Source of the DNA: an uncultured Collinsella sp.
Lineage (GTDB): Bacteria; Actinomycetota; Coriobacteriia; Coriobacteriales; Coriobacteriaceae
Reading direction: 5' to 3'
NCBI GenBank assembly: GCA_900549195.1
Contig: URNK01000040.1
Location: 1-11,924, forward strand
Length of the DNA stretch: 11,924 nucleotides
Part shown: positions 1 through 6,167 of the stretch, in pieces
Position numbering within the stretch: the first letter of the stretch is position 1
Layout: every line of letters starts with the position of its first letter
Program-made: the position numbers and the translations under genes
Notes under the pieces: generated by a model
What the model saw: the letters and a program-made list of their open reading frames with translations, nothing else
What the model was told of the DNA's origin: nothing
The model's database searches: none

Positions 1-690
1 GAGACAGATGCCATGCTTGACATCGAGGCCGGCAAGCCTGCACCCGATACTCCCGTGAGCGCGCATGGCGACGGCGTCAAGATCGAGTACGACGACGGTC
101 GCGCCTATCAGCTGCACACGCAGGAACTCGTCGCCGGCCAGGGCATGCATCCTCAGGATCCTGCGGCCGCCATCAAGGCGCTCGAGGGGTGCGAGTTTGG
201 CTACGTGTATCTGGAGCCGACCGACAAGCTGGGCGCCGACGTTCCCAACCCCAAGAGCCACATCTGCTACGGTTTTGCCACGCATGTGGTCATTCTGGAC
301 GATGACGGCCGCGTGAGCGAGGTCTATGCTGCGCACGATTCCGGCAAGGTGGTCAACCCCATCTCCATCCAGGGCCAGATTGAAGGCGGCGTGCTCATGG
401 GTATGGGCTATGCGCTTACCGAGGACTGGCCGCTCAAGGACTGCGTACCCCAGGCCAGGTACGGCACGCTCGGGCTGTTCCGTGCGCCCGAGATCCCGAA
501 TATCCACGCCATCTACGTGGAGAAGGACGAGCTGTTGCCCGTGGCATACGGCGGCAAGGGCATCGGCGAGATCGCAACGATCCCCACGGCGCCCGCCGTG
601 CAGAACGCCTATCGCGCATTCGACGGCAAGCTGCGTCCGGATCTGCCCATGGTGGATACGCCCTACAGCCGCGCCCGTCACCGCGGGTAG
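1..690 (+). CDS. xdhD: Selenium-dependent xanthine dehydrogenase-like molybdenum hydroxylase, C-terminal part
   Basis: The reading frame is open from the first base, so the N-terminal FeS, FAD or upstream molybdopterin domains lie outside the window. What remains is the end of the large molybdenum-binding domain of the xanthine dehydrogenase family. Visible marks are the pterin-contacting stretch with GKVVNPISIQGQIEGG, MGMGYAL, and the signature GGKGIGEIATIPTAPAVQ. In that signature the Glu encoded at 568-570 is at the position of the family's catalytic general base. The version ending in TIPTAPAVQNAY and a short tail is that of the XdhD/selenium-dependent hydroxylase branch, which uses a labile selenium ligand on Mo rather than selenocysteine. 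Substrates in this branch are purines such as hypoxanthine and xanthine. A strong terminator follows 70 bp downstream. The presence of ygeXYW, arcC and a mocA-like gene in the same window supports the branch assignment; which purine is used cannot be read from this fragment. Confidence 0.82.
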   Translation, partial: ETDAMLDIEAGKPAPDTPVSAHGDGVKIEYDDGRAYQLHTQELVAGQGMHPQDPAAAIKALEGCEFGYVYLEPTDKLGADVPNPKSHICYGFATHVVILDDDGRVSEVYAAHDSGKVVNPISIQGQIEGGVLMGMGYALTEDWPLKDCVPQARYGTLGLFRAPEIPNIHAIYVEKDELLPVAYGGKGIGEIATIPTAPAVQNAYRAFDGKLRPDLPMVDTPYSRARHRG

Positions 691-759
691 GGTAGGGCGC
701 GGACGACCATTGCTGACGGGCCGTTCGCGCTCAGCATCAACTACATACGCTGCGCCTTT

Positions 760-795
760 GGCCCCGGCTCCATCGCGAGCTGGGGCCTTTTGTTT
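760..795 (+). terminator. Intrinsic terminator after the xdhD-like gene
   Basis: An 11-bp stem, GGCCCCGGCTC (760-770) with GAGCTGGGGCC (777-787), carries one G-T wobble and a 6-nt loop. It is followed directly by TTTTGTTT (788-795). There is no matching T-run for the opposite strand, so it acts on + strand transcripts and separates the hydroxylase gene from the ATPase region. Confidence 0.85.
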
Positions 796-871
796 GGAGC
801 GGAGACAGCATCCCGGAATTCGGGCAATCCGGTGGTCAGGGGTTGAGCGAGCGTCGCGCTAAGGATGCCAA

Positions 872-986
872 GCGTAAAACCTTCAATGAAAATGGCGTAA
901 AAACTACATCTGTCATGGCGTAAAAACTACATTGAAAGTAGCGTAAAATCAGCATTGAGAATGGCGTAATTTCGCATATCGCGTGA
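872..986 (+). repeat. Tandem array, five units with an exact 23-bp period
   Basis: Units begin with GCGTAA at 872, 895, 918, 941 and 964, a strict 23-bp period. The consensus starts GCGTAAAAACTACATTGAAA and is followed by ATG or a variant. Units 2 and 3 are the most alike, unit 4 diverges in the middle, and unit 5 keeps little beyond GCGTAA. The array ends about 20 bp before the GTG start of the ATPase gene and lies wholly in the gap after the xdhD terminator, so it sits in the promoter or leader of that gene. It is too short and too regular in spacing to be CRISPR. A role as an iterated protein-binding site is inference. Confidence 0.85.
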
Positions 987-1005
987 TAGAGAGGGACGGC
1001 CGTCT

Positions 1006-2301
1006 GTGGATGCACCAAAGAGATTGACCCAAAAGGGATATAGGCCCCGGCTCATAGAGGAGCGCCTCGACACCCTTATGCGGGCGTTTGGCTGTGTGGA
1101 GATCAACGGCCCCAAATGGTGCGGCAAGACCTGGACGGCGCTCTCTCGCTCGGCGAGCGTCTCCAGGCTCGATGAGCCTGCGCAGCGTGCGGCGGCAGAG
1201 GTCGACCCAAGCCTGGCGCTCATCGGCGATGCGCCACACCTGGTCGATGAATGGCAGGAGGTGCCCGAGGTCTGGGATGCCGCCCGGCGTTTCGTGGACG
1301 CGAGCGGCAACGAACGGGGGACACTTTTGCTCACGGGCTCGACCGCGCTCAAAAGCGAGGAGCGCAGCCATGTTCGTCATTCCGGCACGGGTAGGATCGC
1401 CCGTCTGTCAATGCGCCCCATGGCCCTGTGTGAGTCGGGCGACGGCGAGCCGCTCGTGTCACTGGCAAGCCTCTTTAAGGGCGAGGATTTTGCCCCTCAG
1501 CGTCGCGAGAGCACGGTGGATGACGTCGCCCGCTGGTGCTGCAGGGGCGGTTGGCCTGCAAATCTTGGGCTTTCGGAAGATCTTGCGCGAGAGACGGCAA
1601 GCCAGTACGTGCACTCGGTGCTCGACGTCAACGTGCTGGACGAGGGCATGTCGCCCGAGCTTGCACACGGCCTTTTGCGAGCTCTTGCCATGAACGAGAG
1701 CCAGGCTGTCACGTACAAGACGCTCGTAAAGGACGCCTCGTACGGTGAGGCGGGCCCCGACGAGAGGACCATCGCTGCGTACTTGGACCTCTTCAACAGG
1801 CTCAAGCTGACCGAGGACCTGTGCGGATGGGAGCCGCCCATGCGCTCGAAGGCCCGCGTTCGCGTGCGCCCCAAGCGCTACTTCTGTGACCCGTCACTTG
1901 CGGCGGCGTTGCTGGGGGCTACCCCTGAGCGGCTGCTTGGCGATATGCAAACGCTGGGGATGCTCTTTGAGAATCTCGTCCTGCGCGACGTGCGCGTGTT
2001 CCTTTCCACCTACGGCGGTGTCGACAACAGTGTCCATTATTTCCGAGATGAGAAGGGCCTTGAGGTCGATTTGATCGTTGAGCACGACGGGCGCTGGGGA
2101 GCCATCGAGGTCAAGCTGAGTGATGCGAAAGCAGACGATGGAGCGAGAAATCTCAAGGCGCTGGAGAGGAAAGTGCTCTCCAATCCTGCCGCCCAGAATG
2201 CCGCGCCGGCGTTTTTGGCGGTCGTGGTTGGAAAGGGGAGCATTGCCTATACACGCGACGACGGCGTGGCGGTGATTCCCATGGCGGCACTTGGGGCGTA
2301 G
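1006..2301 (+). CDS. AAA_14/DUF4143 family ATPase with C-terminal nuclease-like fold
   Basis: A 431-residue ATP-binding protein of the AAA_14 plus DUF4143 type. Walker A is GPKWCGKT (residues 35-42). Walker B is HLVDEW (D81, E82), followed by the family's QEVPEVWD. A sensor-like strand reads LLLTGST. A middle region of helical/winged-helix type leads to the C-terminal DUF4143 part, where E353-x-D355 and E368-x-K370 are spaced like a PD-(D/E)XK nuclease core. The start is GTG at 1006: an in-frame stop (967-969) lies just upstream and GAGGG sits about 11 nt before the start. The biological role of this widespread family is not settled; proposals include DNA-linked or defence-type functions. The gene stands alone, with a 23-bp repeat array before it and no partner gene after it, and its codon use is less biased than that of the ygeXYW genes. 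The family call is firm; any nuclease activity is inference. Confidence 0.88.
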   Translation: MDAPKRLTQKGYRPRLIEERLDTLMRAFGCVEINGPKWCGKTWTALSRSASVSRLDEPAQRAAAEVDPSLALIGDAPHLVDEWQEVPEVWDAARRFVDASGNERGTLLLTGSTALKSEERSHVRHSGTGRIARLSMRPMALCESGDGEPLVSLASLFKGEDFAPQRRESTVDDVARWCCRGGWPANLGLSEDLARETASQYVHSVLDVNVLDEGMSPELAHGLLRALAMNESQAVTYKTLVKDASYGEAGPDERTIAAYLDLFNRLKLTEDLCGWEPPMRSKARVRVRPKRYFCDPSLAAALLGATPERLLGDMQTLGMLFENLVLRDVRVFLSTYGGVDNSVHYFRDEKGLEVDLIVEHDGRWGAIEVKLSDAKADDGARNLKALERKVLSNPAAQNAAPAFLAVVVGKGSIAYTRDDGVAVIPMAALGA

Positions 2302-2429
2302 TGGTTTTGCGGGCGTGCCGTGCTTCCTTTACCGAAAATCCATTTGGTAAACCAGATGCTCGCGGATAGAATAAAGTTGACGGCAGCCCAAGGGTGATAG
2401 CTGGGCAGCGCCGTTGCTTGGTCAAGAGG

Positions 2430-2528
2430 TCAGTGCCTTAATGGCAGCGACTTGTTATGCTTCGAATGCTGCTTGAGTGCCTCGGAAAGTTCGATAAGCG
2501 CCGTGAAGAGCGAGACCAAAGCAACCAA
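2430..2528 (-). CDS. Possible tiny hydrophobic peptide ORF
   Basis: On the minus strand an open frame ends at TGA (2430-2432) and reads a helical, hydrophobic stretch, LVALVSLFTALIEL, then a basic tail (KQHSKHNKS). From a TTG at 2528 it would be 32 residues. The open frame continues upstream to a stop near 2579, but contains no ATG or GTG and no clear ribosome-binding site. The pattern of leucine/valine-rich helix plus basic tail resembles small membrane peptides such as type I toxins or holin-like toxins. That likeness is only at the level of composition. It may equally be a remnant or chance. Confidence 0.2.
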   Translation of the reverse strand: MVALVSLFTALIELSEALKQHSKHNKSLPLRH

Positions 2529-2548
2529 GAGCTCTACGAGCTCTGATG

Positions 2549-2595
2549 GGCCCGGGATGACCGCTGATTCAAGTCACCGGGCCTAAATCTTTTTC
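2549..2595 (+). terminator. Intrinsic terminator in the ATPase-exonuclease gap
   Basis: GGCCCGG (2549-2555) pairs with CCGGGCC (2577-2583). An inner TGA/TCA pairing extends the stem past a two-base bulge. The run TAAATCTTTTTC (2584-2595) follows. It reads on the + strand only. It insulates the exonuclease gene from upstream transcription. Confidence 0.7.
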
Positions 2596-2756
2596 ATGCA
2601 TTTGAATAGAGCGGGCGATTCTCTTGGGGCCGTCTGCATGGCGTGCGACCAGCGCATGGTATTGCGCCCCGCTTTCATGTCCGCACGGGCGCCTATCCTT
2701 ACGGCAATGTAGCCGCCTATGTAGCAAGCGGCAGTTGACGGAGAAAGGCCCTAACC

Positions 2757-3491
2757 GTGTCAGCTGAAAAGACGCCGTGTATCTCGGCTATCGATACGAC
2801 GAACTTTGCGCGCCAGATCGTGCTCGACTTTGAGTTCGCTCCGGTGCCAAGACAGCGCCAGCGCCGCGGGCTGCGCAACGAGATTATCGAGATCGGCGCC
2901 GTCAAGCTCGATTACCGCGGCAACGTGATGGGCGAGTTCTCGCAGTTTGTGCAGACGGAATATGCCGAAGGTGTTGCGTATCCCGTCCGCGAGCTCACGG
3001 GGATATCGGCCGTGGACACTGCGATGGCCGATCCGCTCTACGTGGTGATTAAAAGGCTCGGCGATTGGATCGGTCGCTACTCCGCTCAGGTGGTTTGCTG
3101 GAGCGGGGCGGACCGCCGACAGCTTTTGACCGAGTGCCAGGCAAAGCGCATCGACCTTTCCTCATTTCCTACGGACTGGGCCGACTTGCAGGCGTTTTAC
3201 ACCTCGATCATGGACGTTGGCAGCCATGGGCACGTCTCGTTGGGCGACGCGGCGACGTGGTTTGGTATCGAGTTTGACGAGTCGACGGGCCATGCCCACA
3301 GCGCCCTAGCCGATGCGCGCGTGACCGCCAAGCTGCTCAAGCAGATGATGGACGGGGACTATCATGTGAGTCCGCACGCCCAGGAGATCCGCCAGCGGTG
3401 GGGGATGGGCGAGCGAGCTCAGACGCACCTTTCTAGCAAGTGCCCCGAGCTGGGTGACTTGCTGCTGAAGCTGAAGGCGGAGGGGAGGTAG
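2757..3491 (+). CDS. DEDDh 3'-5' exonuclease domain protein
   Basis: A 244-residue protein of the RNase T/DNA polymerase III epsilon exonuclease superfamily (KapD/ERI-1-like architecture). All catalytic positions are visible: D24 and E26 in LDFEF (Exo I), D119 in WSGADRRQLL (Exo II), and H181 with D186 in HSALADARVTAKLL (Exo III, DEDDh type). The NEIIEIGAVKLD stretch is also typical of the family. These enzymes trim DNA or RNA 3' ends using two metal ions; the substrate here cannot be told. The start is GTG at 2757, with GGAGAAAGG (2740-2748) 8 nt before it. It has no helicase or polymerase domain attached and its neighbours give no operon partner. The C-terminal 50 residues after the exonuclease core are unassigned. 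Confidence 0.85.
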   Translation: MSAEKTPCISAIDTTNFARQIVLDFEFAPVPRQRQRRGLRNEIIEIGAVKLDYRGNVMGEFSQFVQTEYAEGVAYPVRELTGISAVDTAMADPLYVVIKRLGDWIGRYSAQVVCWSGADRRQLLTECQAKRIDLSSFPTDWADLQAFYTSIMDVGSHGHVSLGDAATWFGIEFDESTGHAHSALADARVTAKLLKQMMDGDYHVSPHAQEIRQRWGMGERAQTHLSSKCPELGDLLLKLKAEGR

Positions 3492-3601
3492 GCCTTTTGA
3501 GAACGCCATTCGGTTTGGCATGGCGGAGCTGTAAGCGCGGCTCCACCATGCTGTTTGAATCAAAGCGTCAACCAGTATGACGAGCTGCCTGGTCTGTCTG
3601 C

Positions 3602-4024
3602 CTACACCATCGCAATCCCGCGCACGGCACTCAGCAGCTCGTGCTCCCTCTGGCTCCATTGGCGCAGCTCGGCCGCGCGCACGGCGCCGCGGCACAGGTC
3701 CAGGAATGCCTCGGCTCCCTCGCAGAAGCACTCGCGGGCAAAGGCGCCGGATCCGTCCGCAACGCACGCGCCGTCAGCGAAGAGCTTCCAGCTGGACGGC
3801 TCGCGCGAGTCGTCTCCGAGCAGCTTGATCTGCAGTACGTGCGGGTTGCCGGCAGCACAGAGCTCTTCCTCGAGCTTCTGTACCGTAAAGCGCATCTGGT
3901 GGGAGAGGCTGCTCTTGACCATGGCCGAGGCATAGCCGCTCGGCCCGTCCAAAAGATGCATTCGTTTTGGCTTGACGACCAGGTTGTGGAAACTGCGCTC
4001 GCTGCGCACGGAGAAATTGTCCAT
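3602..4024 (-). CDS. Hypothetical protein, 140 aa
   Basis: I do not recognise this family. The start is the ATG at 4024 because AAAGGAG lies a few bases before it on the minus strand; the frame stays open upstream to 4204 without a better start. The N-terminus is basic (MDNFSVRSERS, then KPKR). The middle contains QMRFTVQKLEEELCAAG, and a more acidic helical C-terminal half holds ECFCEGAEAFLDLC. There is no signal peptide or membrane segment, so a cytosolic protein is likely. The four cysteines in the second half are not arranged as a clear metal site. It lies convergent to the exonuclease gene, with 110 bp between the stops, and downstream (minus sense) of the 33-bp repeat array. Its codon use looks native. 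No function can be offered. Confidence 0.65.
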   Translation of the reverse strand: MDNFSVRSERSFHNLVVKPKRMHLLDGPSGYASAMVKSSLSHQMRFTVQKLEEELCAAGNPHVLQIKLLGDDSREPSSWKLFADGACVADGSGAFARECFCEGAEAFLDLCRGAVRAAELRQWSQREHELLSAVRGIAMV

Positions 4025-4173
4025 ACGGACTCCTTTCATCGATGTTGGCAGGGCCACCGTGCCTCTTGGCCGGTTGGCGTCGGGATCGTGGAGCCAACTC
4101 TCTACCCCGACTCTGGATAAAACGTGCCCGCTCCTTGCGGACACGATGGAGTCTATCAGCGCACGCGGACAGA

Positions 4174-4217
4174 AATCAAGCGCCGCCTGCGAAATGATGT
4201 GCAAGCGACGCTTGATT
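4174..4217. repeat. Imperfect 13-bp inverted repeat
   Basis: AATCAAGCGCCGC (4174-4186) and GCGACGCTTGATT (4205-4217) are inverted copies with one mismatch and an 18-nt spacer. No T-run follows on either strand, so a terminator is unlikely. It ends 25 bp before the first unit of the 33-bp array and may belong to the same element. Confidence 0.55.
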
Positions 4218-4242
4218 GCGCGGCGATTATTCGGCCAACATC

Positions 4243-4374
4243 CGGAAAAGTGTCGAAATCAGCCGTATGAAAGTACGGAAAAGTGTCAAATTCGAGCCGC
4301 TCAAATTACGGAAAAGTGTCGAAATGGGTGCGTGGAAATCACGGAAAAGTGTAAAACTGCACGTGAACAGGGGT
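4243..4374 (+). repeat. Tandem array, four units with an exact 33-bp period
   Basis: The 11-bp core CGGAAAAGTGT is identical at 4243, 4276, 4309 and 4342, a strict 33-bp period. In units 1 and 3 the core extends to CGAAAT, in unit 2 to CAAATT. The remaining 16 or so bases of each unit are variable but keep loose AAAT-like matches. Read on the minus strand each unit begins with a -35-like hexamer (TCGACA, TTGACA, TCGACA, TTTACA). No ATPase gene adjoins. The nearest genes are the convergent end of the 330-aa gene and, on the minus strand, the 140-aa gene 219 bp away. The core resembles that of the 23-bp array in layout. Confidence 0.88.
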
Positions 4375-4396
4375 ACGGCATAGCTTATGTTCCAAC

Positions 4397-5389
4397 CTAG
4401 CTGTTGGGGTCGCCCTTGAGGGTATTGATGTCCAGGTACTGGTTGTCGTCCTCTTTTTGCTGCGTTGCCGATTCGGACGCGGTGGGGCCGCGGAACAGCT
4501 GGAATCCCTCAAACGCAATCACGCCGAGCAGAGCGATGATGATGGCGATAAAGACAACCTTTGCCGCATGCGAAAACTCCGAAAAGCGCGGCGGTTCTTC
4601 TTCGGTGTGGTAATCGGCAGCACGCTCATCGTCGGTGCCGTGGGTATACGACGATGCCGAGGCTGCCTTTACGCTCGCTTGGTTGTAATCGGGAGCGGGC
4701 GTGGCGGCAAACGGGTCGCGAGAATAGCCGCTCGATGTTTGGCCGTAATCCTCGGTTTCGATGCGGCCGGCGCGAGGTTGTTCGTTCGGGCGGTTGGCGT
4801 ATGCTGCGGTGTTGTCGTATGCGGACTCGCGTTTCTCGGCAGCCGCAAACAAAGGGTTTACCGGAATGTCGAGCGCCGGCATGCCGCTCGAGGTCTCGTC
4901 CAGATCTGCCGCCGCCCAGGAATCAAAGGCAAACTGGCGGTTGGAAAGATCATCCAGATCCATGACAGGCGGCTCGAGCTCGGGCTCGGGAGCCGTGTAT
5001 GCCGGCTGCTGCGGGGCAGCGTAGCGAATCGTGCTGTCTGCCGTGGGACGCTGTGCCGCTGCAGCGAGAAACGCCGCCGTCTCGGATGGATCGCTAGCAG
5101 GACGGGGCGCAGGGGCGGCTTTACGCGTCGTCTGCACGATGGGACGGGTGCCAAAGTCGTCTGCGGGCACGGATGCCGGCGCGGGCGTGGCGGAAGGTGC
5201 GGGCTTTGCACTTGTCGGGCGAGCTCCGCCGCCCATGAGTTCCTCGGCAGTCCAGGGGCGGTCGCTCATCACGTCGTCGAGGCTCAACGCAAACAGATCG
5301 TCTTCGCCCTCGTCAAACGCGCGTTTCGCATGCCTGGCGCCAGAAACGGTGCCTCCGCGGCAGTTGCGTGATGCGTTGCTCGACCCCAT
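4397..5389 (-). CDS. Hypothetical tail-anchored-like membrane protein, 330 aa
   Basis: I do not recognise a named family. The start at 5389 is preferred over the ATG at 5422: AAAGGA precedes it at good spacing, and a TATAAT box at 5425-5430 would place the transcript start at or after the earlier ATG. An acidic N-terminal motif, DDLFALSLDDVMSDRPWTAEEL, is followed by about 220 residues of low-complexity, Pro/Ala/Ser/Glu-rich sequence that is probably disordered. One strong membrane helix, VVFIAIIIALLGVIAFEGFQLF (about 278-299), follows, then a 31-residue hydrophilic tail. There is no N-terminal signal peptide, so the long region should face the cytoplasm with the short tail outside. Such layouts occur in cell-envelope or division-associated proteins, but no motif here supports a specific role. 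Confidence 0.75.
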   Translation of the reverse strand: MGSSNASRNCRGGTVSGARHAKRAFDEGEDDLFALSLDDVMSDRPWTAEELMGGGARPTSAKPAPSATPAPASVPADDFGTRPIVQTTRKAAPAPRPASDPSETAAFLAAAAQRPTADSTIRYAAPQQPAYTAPEPELEPPVMDLDDLSNRQFAFDSWAAADLDETSSGMPALDIPVNPLFAAAEKRESAYDNTAAYANRPNEQPRAGRIETEDYGQTSSGYSRDPFAATPAPDYNQASVKAASASSYTHGTDDERAADYHTEEEPPRFSEFSHAAKVVFIAIIIALLGVIAFEGFQLFRGPTASESATQQKEDDNQYLDINTLKGDPNS

Positions 5390-5424
5390 CTTGTTCCATC
5401 CTTTCGAAATGCTCACATTCATCG

Positions 5425-5430
5425 ATTATA
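5425..5430 (-). promoter_or_regulatory. Candidate -10 box for the 330-aa membrane protein gene
   Basis: Minus-strand TATAAT is a perfect consensus -10, about 36 bp before the preferred ATG at 5389. The -35 position (GAGTCG region) is weak, so this is a partial promoter match. It nonetheless argues against the upstream ATG at 5422 as the start. Confidence 0.45.
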
Positions 5431-5513
5431 TGGAACTTGCCTAGCGGCCGACTCTTGGATTCGTGCTTTCCAGAACTCGCGCCCAAAAGGGGAGGGGCAA
5501 TCCAGGCGAGTGC

Positions 5514-6167
5514 CTACTTGTCGCCGGCCGCCGCCTTGGCCTCATTGAGGTAGCTATAGAAGCTGTACTTTGAGATGCCAAAGAACTCGCAGGCGCGCTC
5601 GCTCGACTTGGAAATGAGGAAGGCGCCGCGACGGTCGAGGTAGCCAATGGCGCGAATGCGCTCATCTTTGGTCATGAGCGCCGCGGGTTTGCCCACGTAT
5701 TGCTCGCACTCGCGCAGCAGGTCTTCGAGCAGGTCGCCGATGTTTTTGGTAATGGGCTCGGGCTCGGTGTAGCCCGTGGCGCCGGTGCCGGTAAAGGCAT
5801 CGAGCGAGCGCTCAAAAGCCTTCATGAGCGTAATGTCAAAGTTAATGCCCAAAATGCCGACGGGCTTGCCCTCGTCGTTGCGGATAAAGATGGTCGAGGA
5901 CTTGAGCAGCTTGCCATCGGTGGTTTTGGTGAGGTATGGCTCGCGGTCGTGCACGTCGGTGGTGCCATCGTGCATGGACTCAAACACAATATGGCTGGGG
6001 CCGTCACCCAGTTTGCGCCCGCTGACGTGGCCGTTTTCGATCACTACGATGGAGTGGTCCACGTCCTCGGTCTCCAGGTCGTGGACGACGACTTCACAGT
6101 TGGGGCCAAATTGGAGTGCCAGGCCGTGTGCAAGGCGCTTGTAGAACTCAATCTGTGCGGGGGTCAT
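5514..6167 (-). CDS. YheO-type PAS/HTH transcriptional regulator
   Basis: A 217-residue regulator with an N-terminal YheO-like PAS domain (about residues 1-115) and a C-terminal HTH_22-type DNA-binding region (about 150-212). The PAS part contains EVVVHDLE, then a region with GRKLGDGPS, KSSTIFIRNDEGKPVGILGINFD, all typical of the YheO/DauR group. The HTH part ends with the recognition-helix pattern ACEFFGISKYSFYSYLNEAK. The start is ATG at 6167, with AGGAAGG just upstream. DauR, the characterised relative, represses D-arginine catabolism in Pseudomonas, and YheO-like genes often adjoin amino-acid-ammonia-lyase genes. Here it is divergent from ygeX across a 277-bp region with twin palindromes, so it most likely controls ygeXYW-arcC and perhaps itself. 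The ligand, possibly a diamino or ureido intermediate, is inference. Confidence 0.88.
   Translation of the reverse strand: MTPAQIEFYKRLAHGLALQFGPNCEVVVHDLETEDVDHSIVVIENGHVSGRKLGDGPSHIVFESMHDGTTDVHDREPYLTKTTDGKLLKSSTIFIRNDEGKPVGILGINFDITLMKAFERSLDAFTGTGATGYTEPEPITKNIGDLLEDLLRECEQYVGKPAALMTKDERIRAIGYLDRRGAFLISKSSERACEFFGISKYSFYSYLNEAKAAAGDK

Larger units (their letters stand above)
2302..2756. other. Gene-poor gap between the ATPase and exonuclease genes
   Basis: No convincing gene longer than about 35 codons is visible. The stretch holds an AT-rich hairpin at 2328-2351 (stem TTTACCGAA with TTTGGTAAA, no T-run on either side), a tiny minus-strand ORF and an intrinsic terminator, the last two listed separately. 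The terminator lies 247 bp after the ATPase stop. It could therefore end a long ATPase 3' UTR or a separate small transcript. Confidence 0.6.

Noticed and set aside
3505..3527. Hairpin between the convergent exonuclease and 140-aa genes as a bidirectional terminator
   Set aside because: CGCCAT/ATGGCG is only a 6-bp stem, and neither strand has a T-run after it.
4243..4374. CRISPR array
   Set aside because: The conserved word is only 11-17 bp and the variable part about 16 bp, with four units and no cas genes. This is outside CRISPR dimensions.
3972..4400. Plus-strand ORF reading through the 33-bp array as an 11-residue EKC repeat protein
   Set aside because: The 33-bp period keeps the frame open by chance. 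No ribosome-binding site supports it, and its first part is antisense to the 140-aa gene.
4457..5371. Plus-strand ORF (304 codons) opposite the 330-aa membrane protein gene
   Set aside because: Its translation is Arg/Gly/Cys-rich with no domain. The minus-strand gene has a ribosome-binding site, a -10 box and a coherent membrane helix.
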